DNA of 64,000 bases. Origin: an uncultured bacterium (GTDB lineage: Bacteria > Bacillota > Clostridia > Lachnospirales > Lachnospiraceae). The position numbers and the translations under genes are program-made. Shown here one piece after another: positions 48,601-57,396 of this stretch. How positions within the stretch are numbered: position 1 is the stretch's first letter; each line of letters opens with the position of its first letter. The notes beneath the pieces are model-generated. The model saw only the letters and a program-made list of their open reading frames with translations, was not told where the DNA came from and made no database searches. The stretch lies in the NCBI GenBank assembly GCA_947381965.1, contig CANCXX010000020.1:18111-82110 (forward strand), given 5' to 3'.

Positions 48601-51600
48601 CAGATCATGAGCCTGTGATTTGTACAAAGTATCATTGTGCAGGCAGGGAATTTTACTATGATGAACAGGGAAACAAAACCAGGACATGTATTCTCGGAAC
48701 AGACGGTCGTTTGATGGTGCGGGAGGATTTGGGATATGCCCAGATTTATTCAGAATATGACAGTTATGGTAATGAAGTGAAAACATTTTATCAGGATGTG
48801 GACGGAAAACCGGCGGTATGGACAGAAGGCGGTTATTCTTATTGTGAGAATGATTATGAGGGGATGAGTAAGACCGCATCAAGGTATTATGATATGTATC
48901 ATAACCTTGCAGTGAGAAAAGATAAGGGATATGCGGAAATAAAATTTCAGAATGATGAAAGGGGGCAGTGCCTTTGTGAACGGTATTATGGAGTAAATGG
49001 GGAACCTGTGATTCATAAAGAAGTCCGGTGTGCAGGCATGACATTTGAACGGGATGAAAGCGGTAACGTAATTGAAAATAAATACATAGGGACAGATGTG
49101 CCGGTAATGACCCGAAACGATCAGGGATATGCGCGGATTCATGTGGAAATTGATGATCTGGGAAATACACTGTGGGCATACCAGTCAGATGAAAAGGGTC
49201 AGCCAGCAGCATCGGCAGAGTATGGTTATGCTTCCTATGAGAGTATATATGCTAACGGAAAATGGGTAAAAGGAATTTATTATAATACACAGAAGGAGTG
49301 GGTGGAAAGGAAGGATACCGGATATGCGGCCATAGAACTTGCGTATGACGATAAAGGTAAATGTACAGGCAAAAAATATTATGGAGCAGATGGCAAACCT
49401 GTTATCAGTACGAAGCATCACTGTGCAGGTATTGAGTATGGATATGATAAAAATGGGAACAGAACAGATATACGCTATATTGGAGTGGATGGTTTTCCGG
49501 TTAGCAGGGGGGATCTGGGATATGCAAGGATACATAAAGAATATGATGATTTTGGGAATCTGGTGAAAGAGTCTTACTTTGGCGTGGACGGTCGGCCAGT
49601 GGTATATAAAAAGGGAGACTATTCTTCAATTGAAAATATTTATGTAAATGGAAAATGCACAAGAACAAGTTATTATGATCTGCAGGGAAATTTGATTATA
49701 AATAAGGAATTAGGATATGCTGCTGTAAAATATCAGTATGATGCGTATGGACAGTGCACATCAGAGATGTATTACGGAACAGACGACCAGCCTGTTGTCA
49801 GTTTCAAATATTTCTGTGCCGGATCTAAATATGGATATGATGGGGCAGGAAACAGAGATGAAATAAGCTATATCGGCATTGATGGAAAAAAGATGGTGCG
49901 CAGTGACTTGGGTTATGCGCAGGTAAAAATAAAGTATGATGATTTTGGGAATACGCTGGAAGAAAATTATTTTGATGCACAGGGCAGTCCTGATGTATGG
50001 GAGAAGGGAGGTTATTCTTCTTTTAAAAGAAAATACGCAGGAGAAAGATGTGAAGAGATTACCTATTATGACAGGCAGGGAAATTTGGTAGTGGCGAAGA
50101 ACACAGGGTATGCCAGAGCTCAGTATCTGTATGATATTTTTGGACAGTGTATTGAGGAACAGTATTACGGAGAAGGTGAGGGAGAGAACCCTAAGCGGGC
50201 TGTCAGTACGGAATACCATTGTACCGGTTTTAAATATAAGTATGATGAGAGAGGAAACAAGACACATATACAATATGAGGGACTTGAGGGTGAAGTATAT
50301 GAAAGAGAAGATATTGGTTATGCCCAAGAGGTCAGGACATTTGACGGCTTTGATAATATAACGGAAGTTGCATTTTTTGATGCGGATGGAAATCCGGCAG
50401 TGTGGAAAGGGGGCGGCTGTAATCTGCGCAGGATGGTATATGATAAAGGGAAATGTGTGGAGGAAAGCGTCTACTCCATCATAGATGGGGAACCGGAAGG
50501 GACGGTACGCAGGGACACCGGATATATAACCGTGCGTTATCAGTACGACCCCTATGGCCAGTGTATTTCGGAAAAGTATTATGGAGCGGATGGGTGGCCT
50601 GTTGTAAACCCCAAAAGTCATTGTGCAGGTATTGAGTATATGTATGACCTTGTTGGAAATAAAGTCAGGACATGTTATATTGATGCAGAAGGTCAGCCGA
50701 TTGTGAGAAAGGATCTGGGATATGCGCAAATACAAAGTGAATATGATGATCTGGGGAATGAAATAAGGGTGGTATATCTGGACGAGAAGGGAGAACCGGC
50801 CATATGGAAGGAGGGAGGTTATGCTTCCTGCAGAAATATTTATCAGAACGGTATTTGTGTGGAATCGGATTATTATGGTTTGGATGGAGAACTGACAGTA
50901 AGAGAAGATACCGGATATGCAGTTATAAAGTATCAATACAATGAATACAGGCAAAAAACCGCCGAATTATATTATGGAACGGAAAATGAACCTGTGATCA
51001 GCAAGACGAAGTACTGTGCAGGAATAGAGTATGATACCGACGGGAGAGGAAACACGATTATGAACCGGTATATTGGAACAGATGGAAGGCCTATGGTCAG
51101 GGAAGATCTTGGATATGCGGAGGTTCGTTCTGAGTTTAACAGTATCGGCGATGCGATACGGACAGAATATCTGGACGCTGACGGCCAGCTGACAGAGCTG
51201 GCAGGTAAAGGATATGCTTTTTTGGAAAACAGATATGAGGAGGGAAAGTGCGTAGAGACAAGATATTTTGACAGCATGGGAAATTTAAGGGAGAGAGAGG
51301 ATACTGGATATGCGGTAATAAAATATACCTTTGATGAACGCGGGCAACGTGTTTCTGAAATGTATTATGGTGCGGACGGCGGGCTGACTATGAATAAGGA
51401 ATCTTATTGTGCCGGTAAAATATATACATTTGATAAAACCGGGAACAGGACCGATCTTTATTATAAAGGTATAGATGATTCACTTATTTGCCGGAGCGAC
51501 TATGGATTTGCACATATAGAGACGAGGTACGATGCTTTTGGAAATGAAATAAATTTGAGCTATTTAGATGAAGAAGGGAAACCGGCGGAATGGCTTAAAG

Positions 51601-51869
51601 GAGGTATTGCAAGTATTGAAAAAAAATATGACAAAGGAAACTGCATAGAAACAAGCTATTATGACAAAAGTGGAAATCTGGCGCCAAGGACGGATACAGG
51701 GTATGCGATTATACGATATCAGTATGATGCCTTTGGACAATGTATTTCCGAATTGTATTATGGAACGGAAAATAATCCGGTAGCCTGTACAATTTACAAC
51801 AATGCCGGATACACGTATGAATATGATGAGCTGGGCAATAAGATAAGAACACAGACTGTGAAGCTTTAA
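45624..51869 (+). CDS. Giant membrane-anchored repeat protein (2081 residues), YD/RHS-like repeats
   Basis: 2081 residues. Residues 30-125 hold three hydrophobic segments (PDFVAMLVVIAIR, YYCALFSAVVLGAFLLLQV, AFLFFLIPFGAGLLIFVI). Then a unique domain to about residue 480 and degenerate repeats to about 839. From residue 840 to the end are ten copies of a 131-residue unit, the last partial. Each unit contains four ~33-residue sub-repeats of the form GYA...YD..G....E.YYG.DG.PV, then an AG..Y.YD..GN unit, then two more. The YD-containing, Gly-rich pattern resembles YD/RHS repeats. No C-terminal toxin domain or RHS core signature is seen. ATG 45624 follows AGGGG. Location and function are unknown; a surface fibre or ligand-binding protein is a guess. 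Confidence 0.8.
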   Translation: MKEWIKQKLHNLISKAKGAIDRGKKDVTTNIISTLPDFVAMLVVIAIRPAIAGYQGTEFLYYCALFSAVVLGAFLLLQVICGIGYGRIERLWKRLRLDVCKVRSLQKKAFLFFLIPFGAGLLIFVICSKYCKTECYVSVAEVFGLPEGVGEPLKENEAELLAGYWKIKNYPFAHKMTLTYETNYSQMDLIQQHSTLYNMMFFKPPVRVEYSYGKDRDNDKYRAYGQEYYLNMYDRHFKIPLEISYYSSSDKLLLQMERNDNGQFDIIAYSREDMPQLLNSTLFQLPKGETMERTTVSGIEVTYHSDGFPQSRRLIPHIYNQYGVNGEKYVYDENGKLTGLYYLDANGAPVCNKLGVMMTAFQYRENGNLQSIRYYGDEKGEKKTEGFHGVFCERFIYDDDGNLTERRQLDRDENWCYDDNEVYTYRYFYEAGALKGEEYLGFSGERIWVDNFRCQAAGFLEKKTAKGNVVEISFDSVGENGGNGVSFRLPYSQARTTGADRSGWDSGQQAITVSTLFAGTGSGTEERNGGREKKDRTDFGRNYAYIQYTLDGENRVFKETYLDRKRNLVINEKGYAIKSLEYDAQKRIKEEKFFNETGSPCLINEGYARIRKKYYQNGNIKSIEYLDEKECCTMNRELGYAYIGYSYADENGFESITESYYNMDKKPFRLFDYGYAAKRRVYDESGRLIREAYLDESGRPVCRTDYKVAEINYAYADDGNRIREWYKDAQGQQANRLDKGYAAIYWKYKDGLMVEKSYQGLRNHIMRAVHDKETGVSATKYAYINGKKQEERYFDGNGNPVMRQDTGCVMQRYEYNDAGQLSARYSYDVNDELILRKDTGFAIIRFQYDDHGRELSQMYYGEDGRPVISTKYHCAGFAYGYDESGNRADIQYVNPDGRLMVRSDLGYARTHRVFDGFGNITEEYFYDTDGSPAVWEEGGYSSAKSLYVNGEWMRSSYYDQQGNPVIRRDTGYAVIENEYDGYGQRSKEIYFGTDHEPVICTKYHCAGREFYYDEQGNKTRTCILGTDGRLMVREDLGYAQIYSEYDSYGNEVKTFYQDVDGKPAVWTEGGYSYCENDYEGMSKTASRYYDMYHNLAVRKDKGYAEIKFQNDERGQCLCERYYGVNGEPVIHKEVRCAGMTFERDESGNVIENKYIGTDVPVMTRNDQGYARIHVEIDDLGNTLWAYQSDEKGQPAASAEYGYASYESIYANGKWVKGIYYNTQKEWVERKDTGYAAIELAYDDKGKCTGKKYYGADGKPVISTKHHCAGIEYGYDKNGNRTDIRYIGVDGFPVSRGDLGYARIHKEYDDFGNLVKESYFGVDGRPVVYKKGDYSSIENIYVNGKCTRTSYYDLQGNLIINKELGYAAVKYQYDAYGQCTSEMYYGTDDQPVVSFKYFCAGSKYGYDGAGNRDEISYIGIDGKKMVRSDLGYAQVKIKYDDFGNTLEENYFDAQGSPDVWEKGGYSSFKRKYAGERCEEITYYDRQGNLVVAKNTGYARAQYLYDIFGQCIEEQYYGEGEGENPKRAVSTEYHCTGFKYKYDERGNKTHIQYEGLEGEVYEREDIGYAQEVRTFDGFDNITEVAFFDADGNPAVWKGGGCNLRRMVYDKGKCVEESVYSIIDGEPEGTVRRDTGYITVRYQYDPYGQCISEKYYGADGWPVVNPKSHCAGIEYMYDLVGNKVRTCYIDAEGQPIVRKDLGYAQIQSEYDDLGNEIRVVYLDEKGEPAIWKEGGYASCRNIYQNGICVESDYYGLDGELTVREDTGYAVIKYQYNEYRQKTAELYYGTENEPVISKTKYCAGIEYDTDGRGNTIMNRYIGTDGRPMVREDLGYAEVRSEFNSIGDAIRTEYLDADGQLTELAGKGYAFLENRYEEGKCVETRYFDSMGNLREREDTGYAVIKYTFDERGQRVSEMYYGADGGLTMNKESYCAGKIYTFDKTGNRTDLYYKGIDDSLICRSDYGFAHIETRYDAFGNEINLSYLDEEGKPAEWLKGGIASIEKKYDKGNCIETSYYDKSGNLAPRTDTGYAIIRYQYDAFGQCISELYYGTENNPVACTIYNNAGYTYEYDELGNKIRTQTVKL
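48141..51869 (+). repeat. Ten units of a 393-bp in-frame repeat
   Basis: The GYA-type unit start recurs at 48141, 48534, 48927, 49320, 49713, 50106, 50520, 50913, 51306 and 51699. Eight of nine intervals are exactly 393 bases (131 codons). The sixth is 414 because of two small in-frame insertions. The last unit is partial (171 bases including the stop). Units differ at many positions, so the period is kept by length constraint more than by sequence identity. Confidence 0.9.
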
Positions 51870-51873
51870 ATGC

Positions 51874-51900
51874 CTAGAGCATTTTTCAAACACGCTCTAG
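51874..51900 (+). repeat. Inverted repeat, relic of a dispersed element
   Basis: Perfect 7-base arms CTAGAGC and GCTCTAG around ATTTTTCAAACAC, not followed by a T run. The inner part reversed (GAGCGTGTTTGAAAAAT) matches 38133-38149 at 16 of 17 bases, next to the IS66 relic. Confidence 0.6.
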
Positions 51901-52034
51901 AACAGATATGAATTTCTATTTGACGATAAAGGACAGACTGCTGATCAATGTCCAAGGGGAGTTCATCCTGTCTGTAAATAAAAATAAGAATTTTTGGTAT
52001 AAATAGATAGAACTATAAGTATATTGTGGAAAAA

Positions 52035-52079
52035 GGTAAAAATATGTAAAATGAAAAATAACATATTTTTACCTTTTTT
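52035..52079 (+). terminator. Rho-independent terminator after the giant repeat gene
   Basis: Perfect 13-base arms GGTAAAAATATGT (52035-52047) and ACATATTTTTACC (52061-52073), followed by six T. It ends transcription about 165 bases after the giant repeat gene. Confidence 0.8.
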
Positions 52080-52162
52080 ATTTCCATGAGGTCTTTGATT
52101 TAACTTGTCATATCCGCTCTGCGTCAAAATAAGGAAATTTCTTAATGAATAAAATGATTCAA

Positions 52163-52171
52163 TGCCATAAT
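52163..52171 (+). promoter_or_regulatory. Extended -10 promoter of the TPR-DUF2971 gene
   Basis: TGCCATAAT, one mismatch from the extended -10 consensus, in the same position relative to the hairpin and AGGAAATTTCTTAAT motif as the promoter at 45438. The two genes may share regulation. Confidence 0.5.
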
Positions 52172-52353
52172 CTCCTTTGCAACAGAAAAACAAAATAGAA
52201 AAAAAGGGCGGACTTATGACACTTTGGAATATTGGAGCATATTCAAAGTATATCAGATTACAGCCATATTTATCCACGTTATTTCAAAGTTTTTTATGGG
52301 AAGAGGAAAATTTATGTTGAACTTTTGGGCGGAATAAGTATAGGGGAACAGGT

Positions 52354-54955
52354 ATGGAATTTTTAAATGAAAAAAGACTTTTCCGGAACGGAAAACCTGT
52401 TGAAATACAGGATATTTTTTTAGAACGGAAAATATGTTTTCTGGAAAAACAAATGGAGGACCTGAAGCTTAAATGCGTAAATCTAATCCATTGTCATAGC
52501 GGTCATCCAATAGATAATTATGACTTAACCCTGGATGAGTCAAAAGCGCTTTGCCTTGAAATATGGAATAAAAGCTGGAGTGAACATACCCAGATTTTAA
52601 ACATTTTTAAAGCAAAGGCCAGCCTCTTTTTAGGGGCTGTATATGTGTGTGCGCATGATTATGATGTGGCACTGGAGTATTTAAGCGCTGCCAGGGATTT
52701 GATGGAAAAGGAAACAGTTTTGTATATAATACCGGAGTTCTATGTTGCTGTCTGCATTGAGATGTCAAAGTGTTATATAGATAAGCACAGTCCGGTTAAA
52801 ATGGCAATAGCCTGTCTCTCAAAGGCGGAAAAGGTGCTGGAAAGTAACAAAACAGATATTTATGAAAATTATAAAGACTTTTATTATTATAAACTGTCAA
52901 TGGAATTAAAGCTGCAGCAGGCTTTTTCCGTTATGGATGAGTATTCCGGGGATGGCAGGGGAGAGAACGCGGGTCAGGCGTTAAATTTGCTAAAGGAGGC
53001 GGAAATATTGCTTACACAGATGGACTTTGGGAGCAATTTACCAGCCTCGTTTTTGGATGAAGAATGGAAGGAGAAGCAAAATATAACAATTTATACCACC
53101 AGAGGGGAATGCTTTAAAAATTTGTACTTCCAATTGAAGAAAAAAATAAATCTTCTGGGCAAAGGGGCAGATGGTAAAGAAATAATAAAGGAACTATGGC
53201 AGGTATCAAAAGTCCTTTGGGAAGAAGCGCAGGAGGGTGGCTATGAGGAAGCTAAGCCGCGGTATATTATAACATTGTCAGAGCTTGAATCTCTGCGAGG
53301 GCAGCTTTATAAATTTATGGAAGAAAAAGATTATAACGAAGAGACGGGAAGAGAGATAGAGATAAATGGGGCGTGGAAACTTTGTCAGTATTGTCTTGAA
53401 ATTGGTGTTTCTATTTTTTCCAGGGTGATTTCAGAGCATAAGGATAACACGAAATGTCTAAATGATATAGCTGCTCTTTTTTATGATTATTATAGATGCG
53501 GGGCTGGGGGGGGAGAGGCACAAAAAAGAGAATGGAAATGAAACCAGGATATTGCATTATCTGATAGAAAAGTATTGTCGGGCATATAATAGGAGCACTG
53601 TTCCGGAGACAATAGAAGCGATTATTGATGAGGTGCTTAGAGTCGAGAGGACCAATATATTTGCGCTCAATATTAAGTCGGCGTTGTCGGAAAAGATGAA
53701 AATTCCGGGAAGAATGGGAGATTATCCGGCTTTGCGGCAGTCTTCCTTAAAAAGGTGGCTGATTAGAATGGATGGTAAATGCCCAAGGGATTCAAAATCG
53801 CTGGATGTATTTGTGGAGATAGAGATGTGTCTGATTACACTTTACAGCCAGGTATTCAGGTTTATGGATTCTGCAGTTATAAACTGTAATTCTGAGGAAT
53901 GGAAAAATTTAGCGGTTGGTCACTATACAAAAATGAAGGTTCTTCCCAAATTAATAAATAAGGAGGCCGACGCAAGGCTGCGGATACGGAATGTTCATCA
54001 TTTAAATGATACCAAGGAAGGGGTATTGCTGATTAACCGTGTTAAAAGAGAACTTTTACCTGACGAAAATAATAATTTATTGCTGGAAGAACTATGGAAT
54101 TTGTATGATTCGGACAGTGCCGGTGCGGTGAGAAGTTCTGTTTATATGGGGAGTTTTACAGGCAGGCTGGACCAGCTGAATATGTGGGAGCGGTATGGGG
54201 ATGGAGGAAAGGGGGTTTCCATTCAATTTAATGCCAAAGAGTATTTTGACCCGGAGGCGAAGGTTTCCCTTTCACAGATATCAACCAGTGGAAGCAGCGG
54301 ATGTTATAAAATTGAAAATATTAAGTATCCTTTGTATATGGTAATTTATTTGCCGGATCAGGAGGACGCAGAGCTGAAAAGTGTGGCAGATTATGCCGGA
54401 GCACGTGCATATGCGGCCGAAAAACGGATAAGTGGGCAGGATAATGAAAAAGTAAAAAATAAGGAAAAGACAGAGAAAACCTACACCAGTCTTGAAGCAA
54501 AATGGTGGGACAGGCAGAAACGTCTAATAGAAAAGCTTGATGTTTTGGAAGAAGATATAGCCATATCTCTTAAGAACATTCAGCATTATTTTTTACAACT
54601 GGATGAGCAGACCCAGAGCAGGCTGAAAAGGGAGCTTTGTAATACCATAATGGTGATTTTGGATCTGGTGCGGTTTTTGGTCAAAAATGACTATTACAGG
54701 GATGAAAGGGAATACCGGGTAATTCAATATTCAGCGGACCCGGAGTGCGAAACGGAAGGAACGACTGTTCCCAAACTGTTTATACCCATTGAAAAGGAGC
54801 TGGTTTATGAGAAGGTATGTTTTGGACCTCTTGTAACAGATTTTGAGTCCAAGGCCGCCTATATTTTGAATATCAAAAAAAGAAATGATGAAAAATCAAT
54901 GGATAACTGGGAAATAGAGGTACAAAAATCTTCCATACGATATAAAAAGGAGTAG
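52354..54955 (+). pseudogene. TPR-like and DUF2971 two-domain protein, frame-shifted at G8 (probably switchable)
   Basis: The first frame (52354-53541, 395 codons) is helical with TPR-like pairs (FKAKASLFLGAVYVCAHDYD, FYVAVCIEMSKCYID). The second (53483-54955) carries a DUF2971 domain: VYMGSFTGRLDQLNMWERYGD and KGVSIQF, and late YYRDEREYRVIQY. They meet at eight G (53506-53513). With seven G the first frame runs directly into the second (CGAGGERHKKENGNE), giving one protein of about 865 residues; with eight it ends after about 12 codons. Both parts are otherwise undamaged. ATG 52354 follows AGGGGAAC. DUF2971 function is poorly known; the TPR part may bind a partner or ligand. Its promoter region resembles that of the giant repeat gene. 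Confidence 0.75.
53506..53513 (+). repeat. G8 homopolymer at the TPR/DUF2971 junction
   Basis: Eight G between GCT and AGAGGCA. Seven G joins the two domains in one frame; the present eight ends the protein before DUF2971. Confidence 0.8.
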
Positions 54956-54959
54956 TGAT

Positions 54960-55682
54960 TTGCAAAAAAAGAAAAGGATTCTTATTACCGGAAGCACCCA
55001 TGGAATTGGAAAGAAAACAGCAGAAGAGTTTCTTGGGCATGGATGGGAGGTTTACGGCTGTGGCAGCAGCCGTGAAGATGTCAGAGGCCCCCAAATGGCA
55101 GAGAAGTATACGGATTTTCATTTTATGTGTGCAGATGTTTCAGATGAAAACGAGGTGGAGGGGCTTCTTAGCTGGTGCGGAAACATAGACGCCGCATTTA
55201 ATAATGCCGGAATCGGATGGGCGCCTTCTCCTGCCCATCATATGGATATTAAGGCAGCAGGAAGAATTTTGGAGGTGAATCTTCTTGGCACGGCTCTTTG
55301 CATGAAGCATGAATGCCGCGCTATGTTAAAGGGCAGCGGAGGGGCAATACTCAATAATTCTTCGGTTGCAGCATATAAGGCGGGAACCGGGGCGGATGGT
55401 ATGTACTCGGCATCCAAGGCAGGAATTTTGCGGCTTACGGCGGAGGCTGGGGCTTGTGAAGAATACCGGGGAAAAATAAAGTTTTTTTCTGTAATTCCAG
55501 GGTGGATTGAAACCAGAATGACGGCCATGGATGATAAGGAGATATGGAAAAAAAGGCTTCCTTCCGGTAAAGTGGGGACAGTCAAAGAGGTAGCGGAGTT
55601 AGTTTACCGGGTGGTTGAAAATCAGCGCTGTTTTGACTCCGGACAGGAGTTTCATATAAATGGTGGGGGGATTCTGGTATAA
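54960..55682 (+). CDS. Short-chain dehydrogenase/reductase (FabG-like)
   Basis: 240 residues, classical SDR with RILITGSTHGIGKKTA (NAD(P) motif TGxxxGIG), AFNNAGIG, NNSSVAAY and the catalytic YSASKAG (YxxxK). The start is TTG 54960, seven bases after AAGGAG. It begins four bases after the DUF2971 stop. The substrate, a 3-oxoacyl group, a sugar or another alcohol, is not clear. It could be linked to acyl-chain chemistry or belong to the following MalQ/epimerase group. Confidence 0.85.
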   Translation: MQKKKRILITGSTHGIGKKTAEEFLGHGWEVYGCGSSREDVRGPQMAEKYTDFHFMCADVSDENEVEGLLSWCGNIDAAFNNAGIGWAPSPAHHMDIKAAGRILEVNLLGTALCMKHECRAMLKGSGGAILNNSSVAAYKAGTGADGMYSASKAGILRLTAEAGACEEYRGKIKFFSVIPGWIETRMTAMDDKEIWKKRLPSGKVGTVKEVAELVYRVVENQRCFDSGQEFHINGGGILV

Positions 55683-55788
55683 AACTGTACACAGATTTGT
55701 GCCGGAATTACCTATTTTAAATGTGAAACCAAATCCGGAATTTGGATGGAAGGACTGCGTAAGGGAACCTTTGGCAGGGAGGTTGGGT

Positions 55789-57396
55789 ATGGATAAAGAG
55801 AGAAGGGAAGATAAAAGAGTAAGCGGGATTCTTATGCCTGTCAGCGCGCTACCGGGGGCATATGGGATAGGAGACTTTGGAGAGGGAGCCAGAGCGTTTA
55901 TGGACTGGTTATGCCAGGCGGGAGTAAGGCAGTGGTCACTTCTTCCATTAAATCCGACCAGTTACGGAAACAGTCCTTACCAGAGTCCAAGCGCTTTTGC
56001 AGGGAATATGAACTATATTTCTCCTGAAGTATTAAGACAGGATGGGCTTTTAAGTCAGAAGGAGCTGGAAGAGGCAGCAGTTCCGGCAGGTAATGCCCAG
56101 GTAGATTACGGTGTGCTGTTTACAGAAAGGCCAAAGCTTCTTAGAAAAGCCTATGCCCGTTTTGTAAAAAGCGGAGGGGATCAGAAGGAACCATTTCAAA
56201 GGTTTTGTCAGGAAAACCGGGGGTGGCTGGATGATTATGGAGCCTTTATGATGATAAAGGAAGAGATGGCATACCTGCCATGGCAGCAGTGGCCAGGGGA
56301 GCTGGCATGGAGGAAAGAGCCTGGGTACTCTGCTTATTTAAAGGAACATGGAGAAAAAATTGGATTCTGGAAATTTGTACAGTTTGTGTTTTTTGAACAG
56401 TGGGGCAGATTAAGGTCCTATGCCCGTCAAAGGGGAATTGAAATTATTGGGGACCTGCCTTTTTACCTGGCCCATGACAGTGCGGATGTGTGGAGCCATA
56501 GGGAGCTTTTTGCAGTTGATGGGAAAAGCGGCCAGGTAAAGATGTGGGCAGGGGTTCCTGCAGATGCTTTTACAGATTATGACCGTAGCTGGGGGAACCC
56601 GGTCTACCAATGGGATTTACATGAGGCCGACGGGTATCAGTGGTTCAGGCAAAGAATCCGTATGAGCGGGAAAATGTATGACGGCCTGCGGATTGACCAT
56701 GTAATTGCTGTTATGCGTTTTTTTGGGATTCGTGATGGAGAAAAGAAAGGAAAATGGTATAAGGGGCCGGATGTACGGCAGTGCAGGCTTTCAGATGCTA
56801 TTAATGAGGAAGCAAAAAGAAGCGGATTGTTTGTGATTGCGGAAGATTTAGGAGAGGTTCCGGCAGGCCTTCGGGAGCGGATGCGTGAGCTTGGATGGGC
56901 GGGAATGAGAGTTTTACAGTTTGCTTTTACAGAGAAGTATGACGCACGAAGCAATCATCTTCCTTTTTTTCATGAAAAAGATATGGTGGTGTATACCAGT
57001 ACCCATGATCATCCCACACTGAAATGCTATCTGGAAAACAAAACGGATGCACAGCTGCACTATATGCAGTGGTGGACGGGAAAGAGCACAAAGCAGGAAT
57101 TGCGGTGGGCTTTGATAGAGGAAGCCTACAAGTCCGCCGCACGTCAGGTGATTATTCCATTGCAGGATATCCTTGGACTGGGGGAAGAGGCAAGAATGGT
57201 TTTGCATGAAGACTATGAACGGTCCTGGAAATGGCGGCTGACAGACATAAGGCTGCTAAATGAAGCCCTTGCAGATAAGCTGAAAAGAATATCTGTTCTG
57301 ACAGGACGGTATCCGGCGGAACATAAGGAGTTTTTGGAATATCTGATGCCGCGCATTCATATTGGAGGGAAAGAGACATTTCATGGTAAAACATAG
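55789..57396 (+). CDS. malQ: 4-alpha-glucanotransferase
   Basis: 535 residues, GH77 amylomaltase, normal length. Visible are LPGAYGIGDFG, NPTSYGNSPYQSPSAFAGN, DLPFYLAHDSADVW, the catalytic-region RIDHVIAVMRFF, IAEDLGEVP and TSTHDHPTLKCY. ATG 55789 follows GGCAGGGAGG; the frame from 55660 overlaps the SDR gene. It transfers alpha-1,4-glucan segments and is usually part of glycogen or maltodextrin metabolism, so its place beside an epimerase and a putative glycosyltransferase is unusual. Its last bases overlap the next start. Confidence 0.93.
   Translation: MDKERREDKRVSGILMPVSALPGAYGIGDFGEGARAFMDWLCQAGVRQWSLLPLNPTSYGNSPYQSPSAFAGNMNYISPEVLRQDGLLSQKELEEAAVPAGNAQVDYGVLFTERPKLLRKAYARFVKSGGDQKEPFQRFCQENRGWLDDYGAFMMIKEEMAYLPWQQWPGELAWRKEPGYSAYLKEHGEKIGFWKFVQFVFFEQWGRLRSYARQRGIEIIGDLPFYLAHDSADVWSHRELFAVDGKSGQVKMWAGVPADAFTDYDRSWGNPVYQWDLHEADGYQWFRQRIRMSGKMYDGLRIDHVIAVMRFFGIRDGEKKGKWYKGPDVRQCRLSDAINEEAKRSGLFVIAEDLGEVPAGLRERMRELGWAGMRVLQFAFTEKYDARSNHLPFFHEKDMVVYTSTHDHPTLKCYLENKTDAQLHYMQWWTGKSTKQELRWALIEEAYKSAARQVIIPLQDILGLGEEARMVLHEDYERSWKWRLTDIRLLNEALADKLKRISVLTGRYPAEHKEFLEYLMPRIHIGGKETFHGKT

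Larger units (their letters stand above)
51870..52353 (+). other. Intergenic region with inverted repeat, terminator and promoter
   Basis: 484 bases without a supported gene. It contains the inverted repeat CTAGAGC...GCTCTAG (51874-51900), a terminator at 52035-52079, the AAGGAAATTTCTTAAT near-palindrome at about 52132-52147, and an extended -10 TGCCATAAT at 52163-52171. A 33-codon frame at 52216-52317 (starts MTLWNIGAYSKY) lies in the leader; a regulatory leader peptide is possible but unsupported. Confidence 0.65.

Noticed and set aside
47307-50954. Long minus-strand frames under the giant gene (up to 397 codons)
   Set aside because: They are antisense shadows of the regular repeats, with no ribosome sites and unnatural composition.
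45624-51869. The giant gene as an RHS-type polymorphic toxin with an immunity gene
   Set aside because: No RHS core signature or variable C-terminal toxin domain is visible; the repeats run to the last codon and no small immunity gene follows.
48141-51869. The 393-bp period as a CRISPR or tandem DNA repeat
   Set aside because: The units are in-frame protein repeats with diverged DNA; no short identical direct repeats with spacers exist here or elsewhere in the window.
51874-51900. The inverted repeat CTAGAGC...GCTCTAG as a terminator
   Set aside because: No T run follows and its inner sequence matches a copy at 38133, so a mobile-element relic is more likely; the true terminator is at 52035-52079.
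45464-52317. Short leader frames after the two related promoters
   Set aside because: They are 27 and 33 codons, unrelated to each other, and lack convincing ribosome sites.
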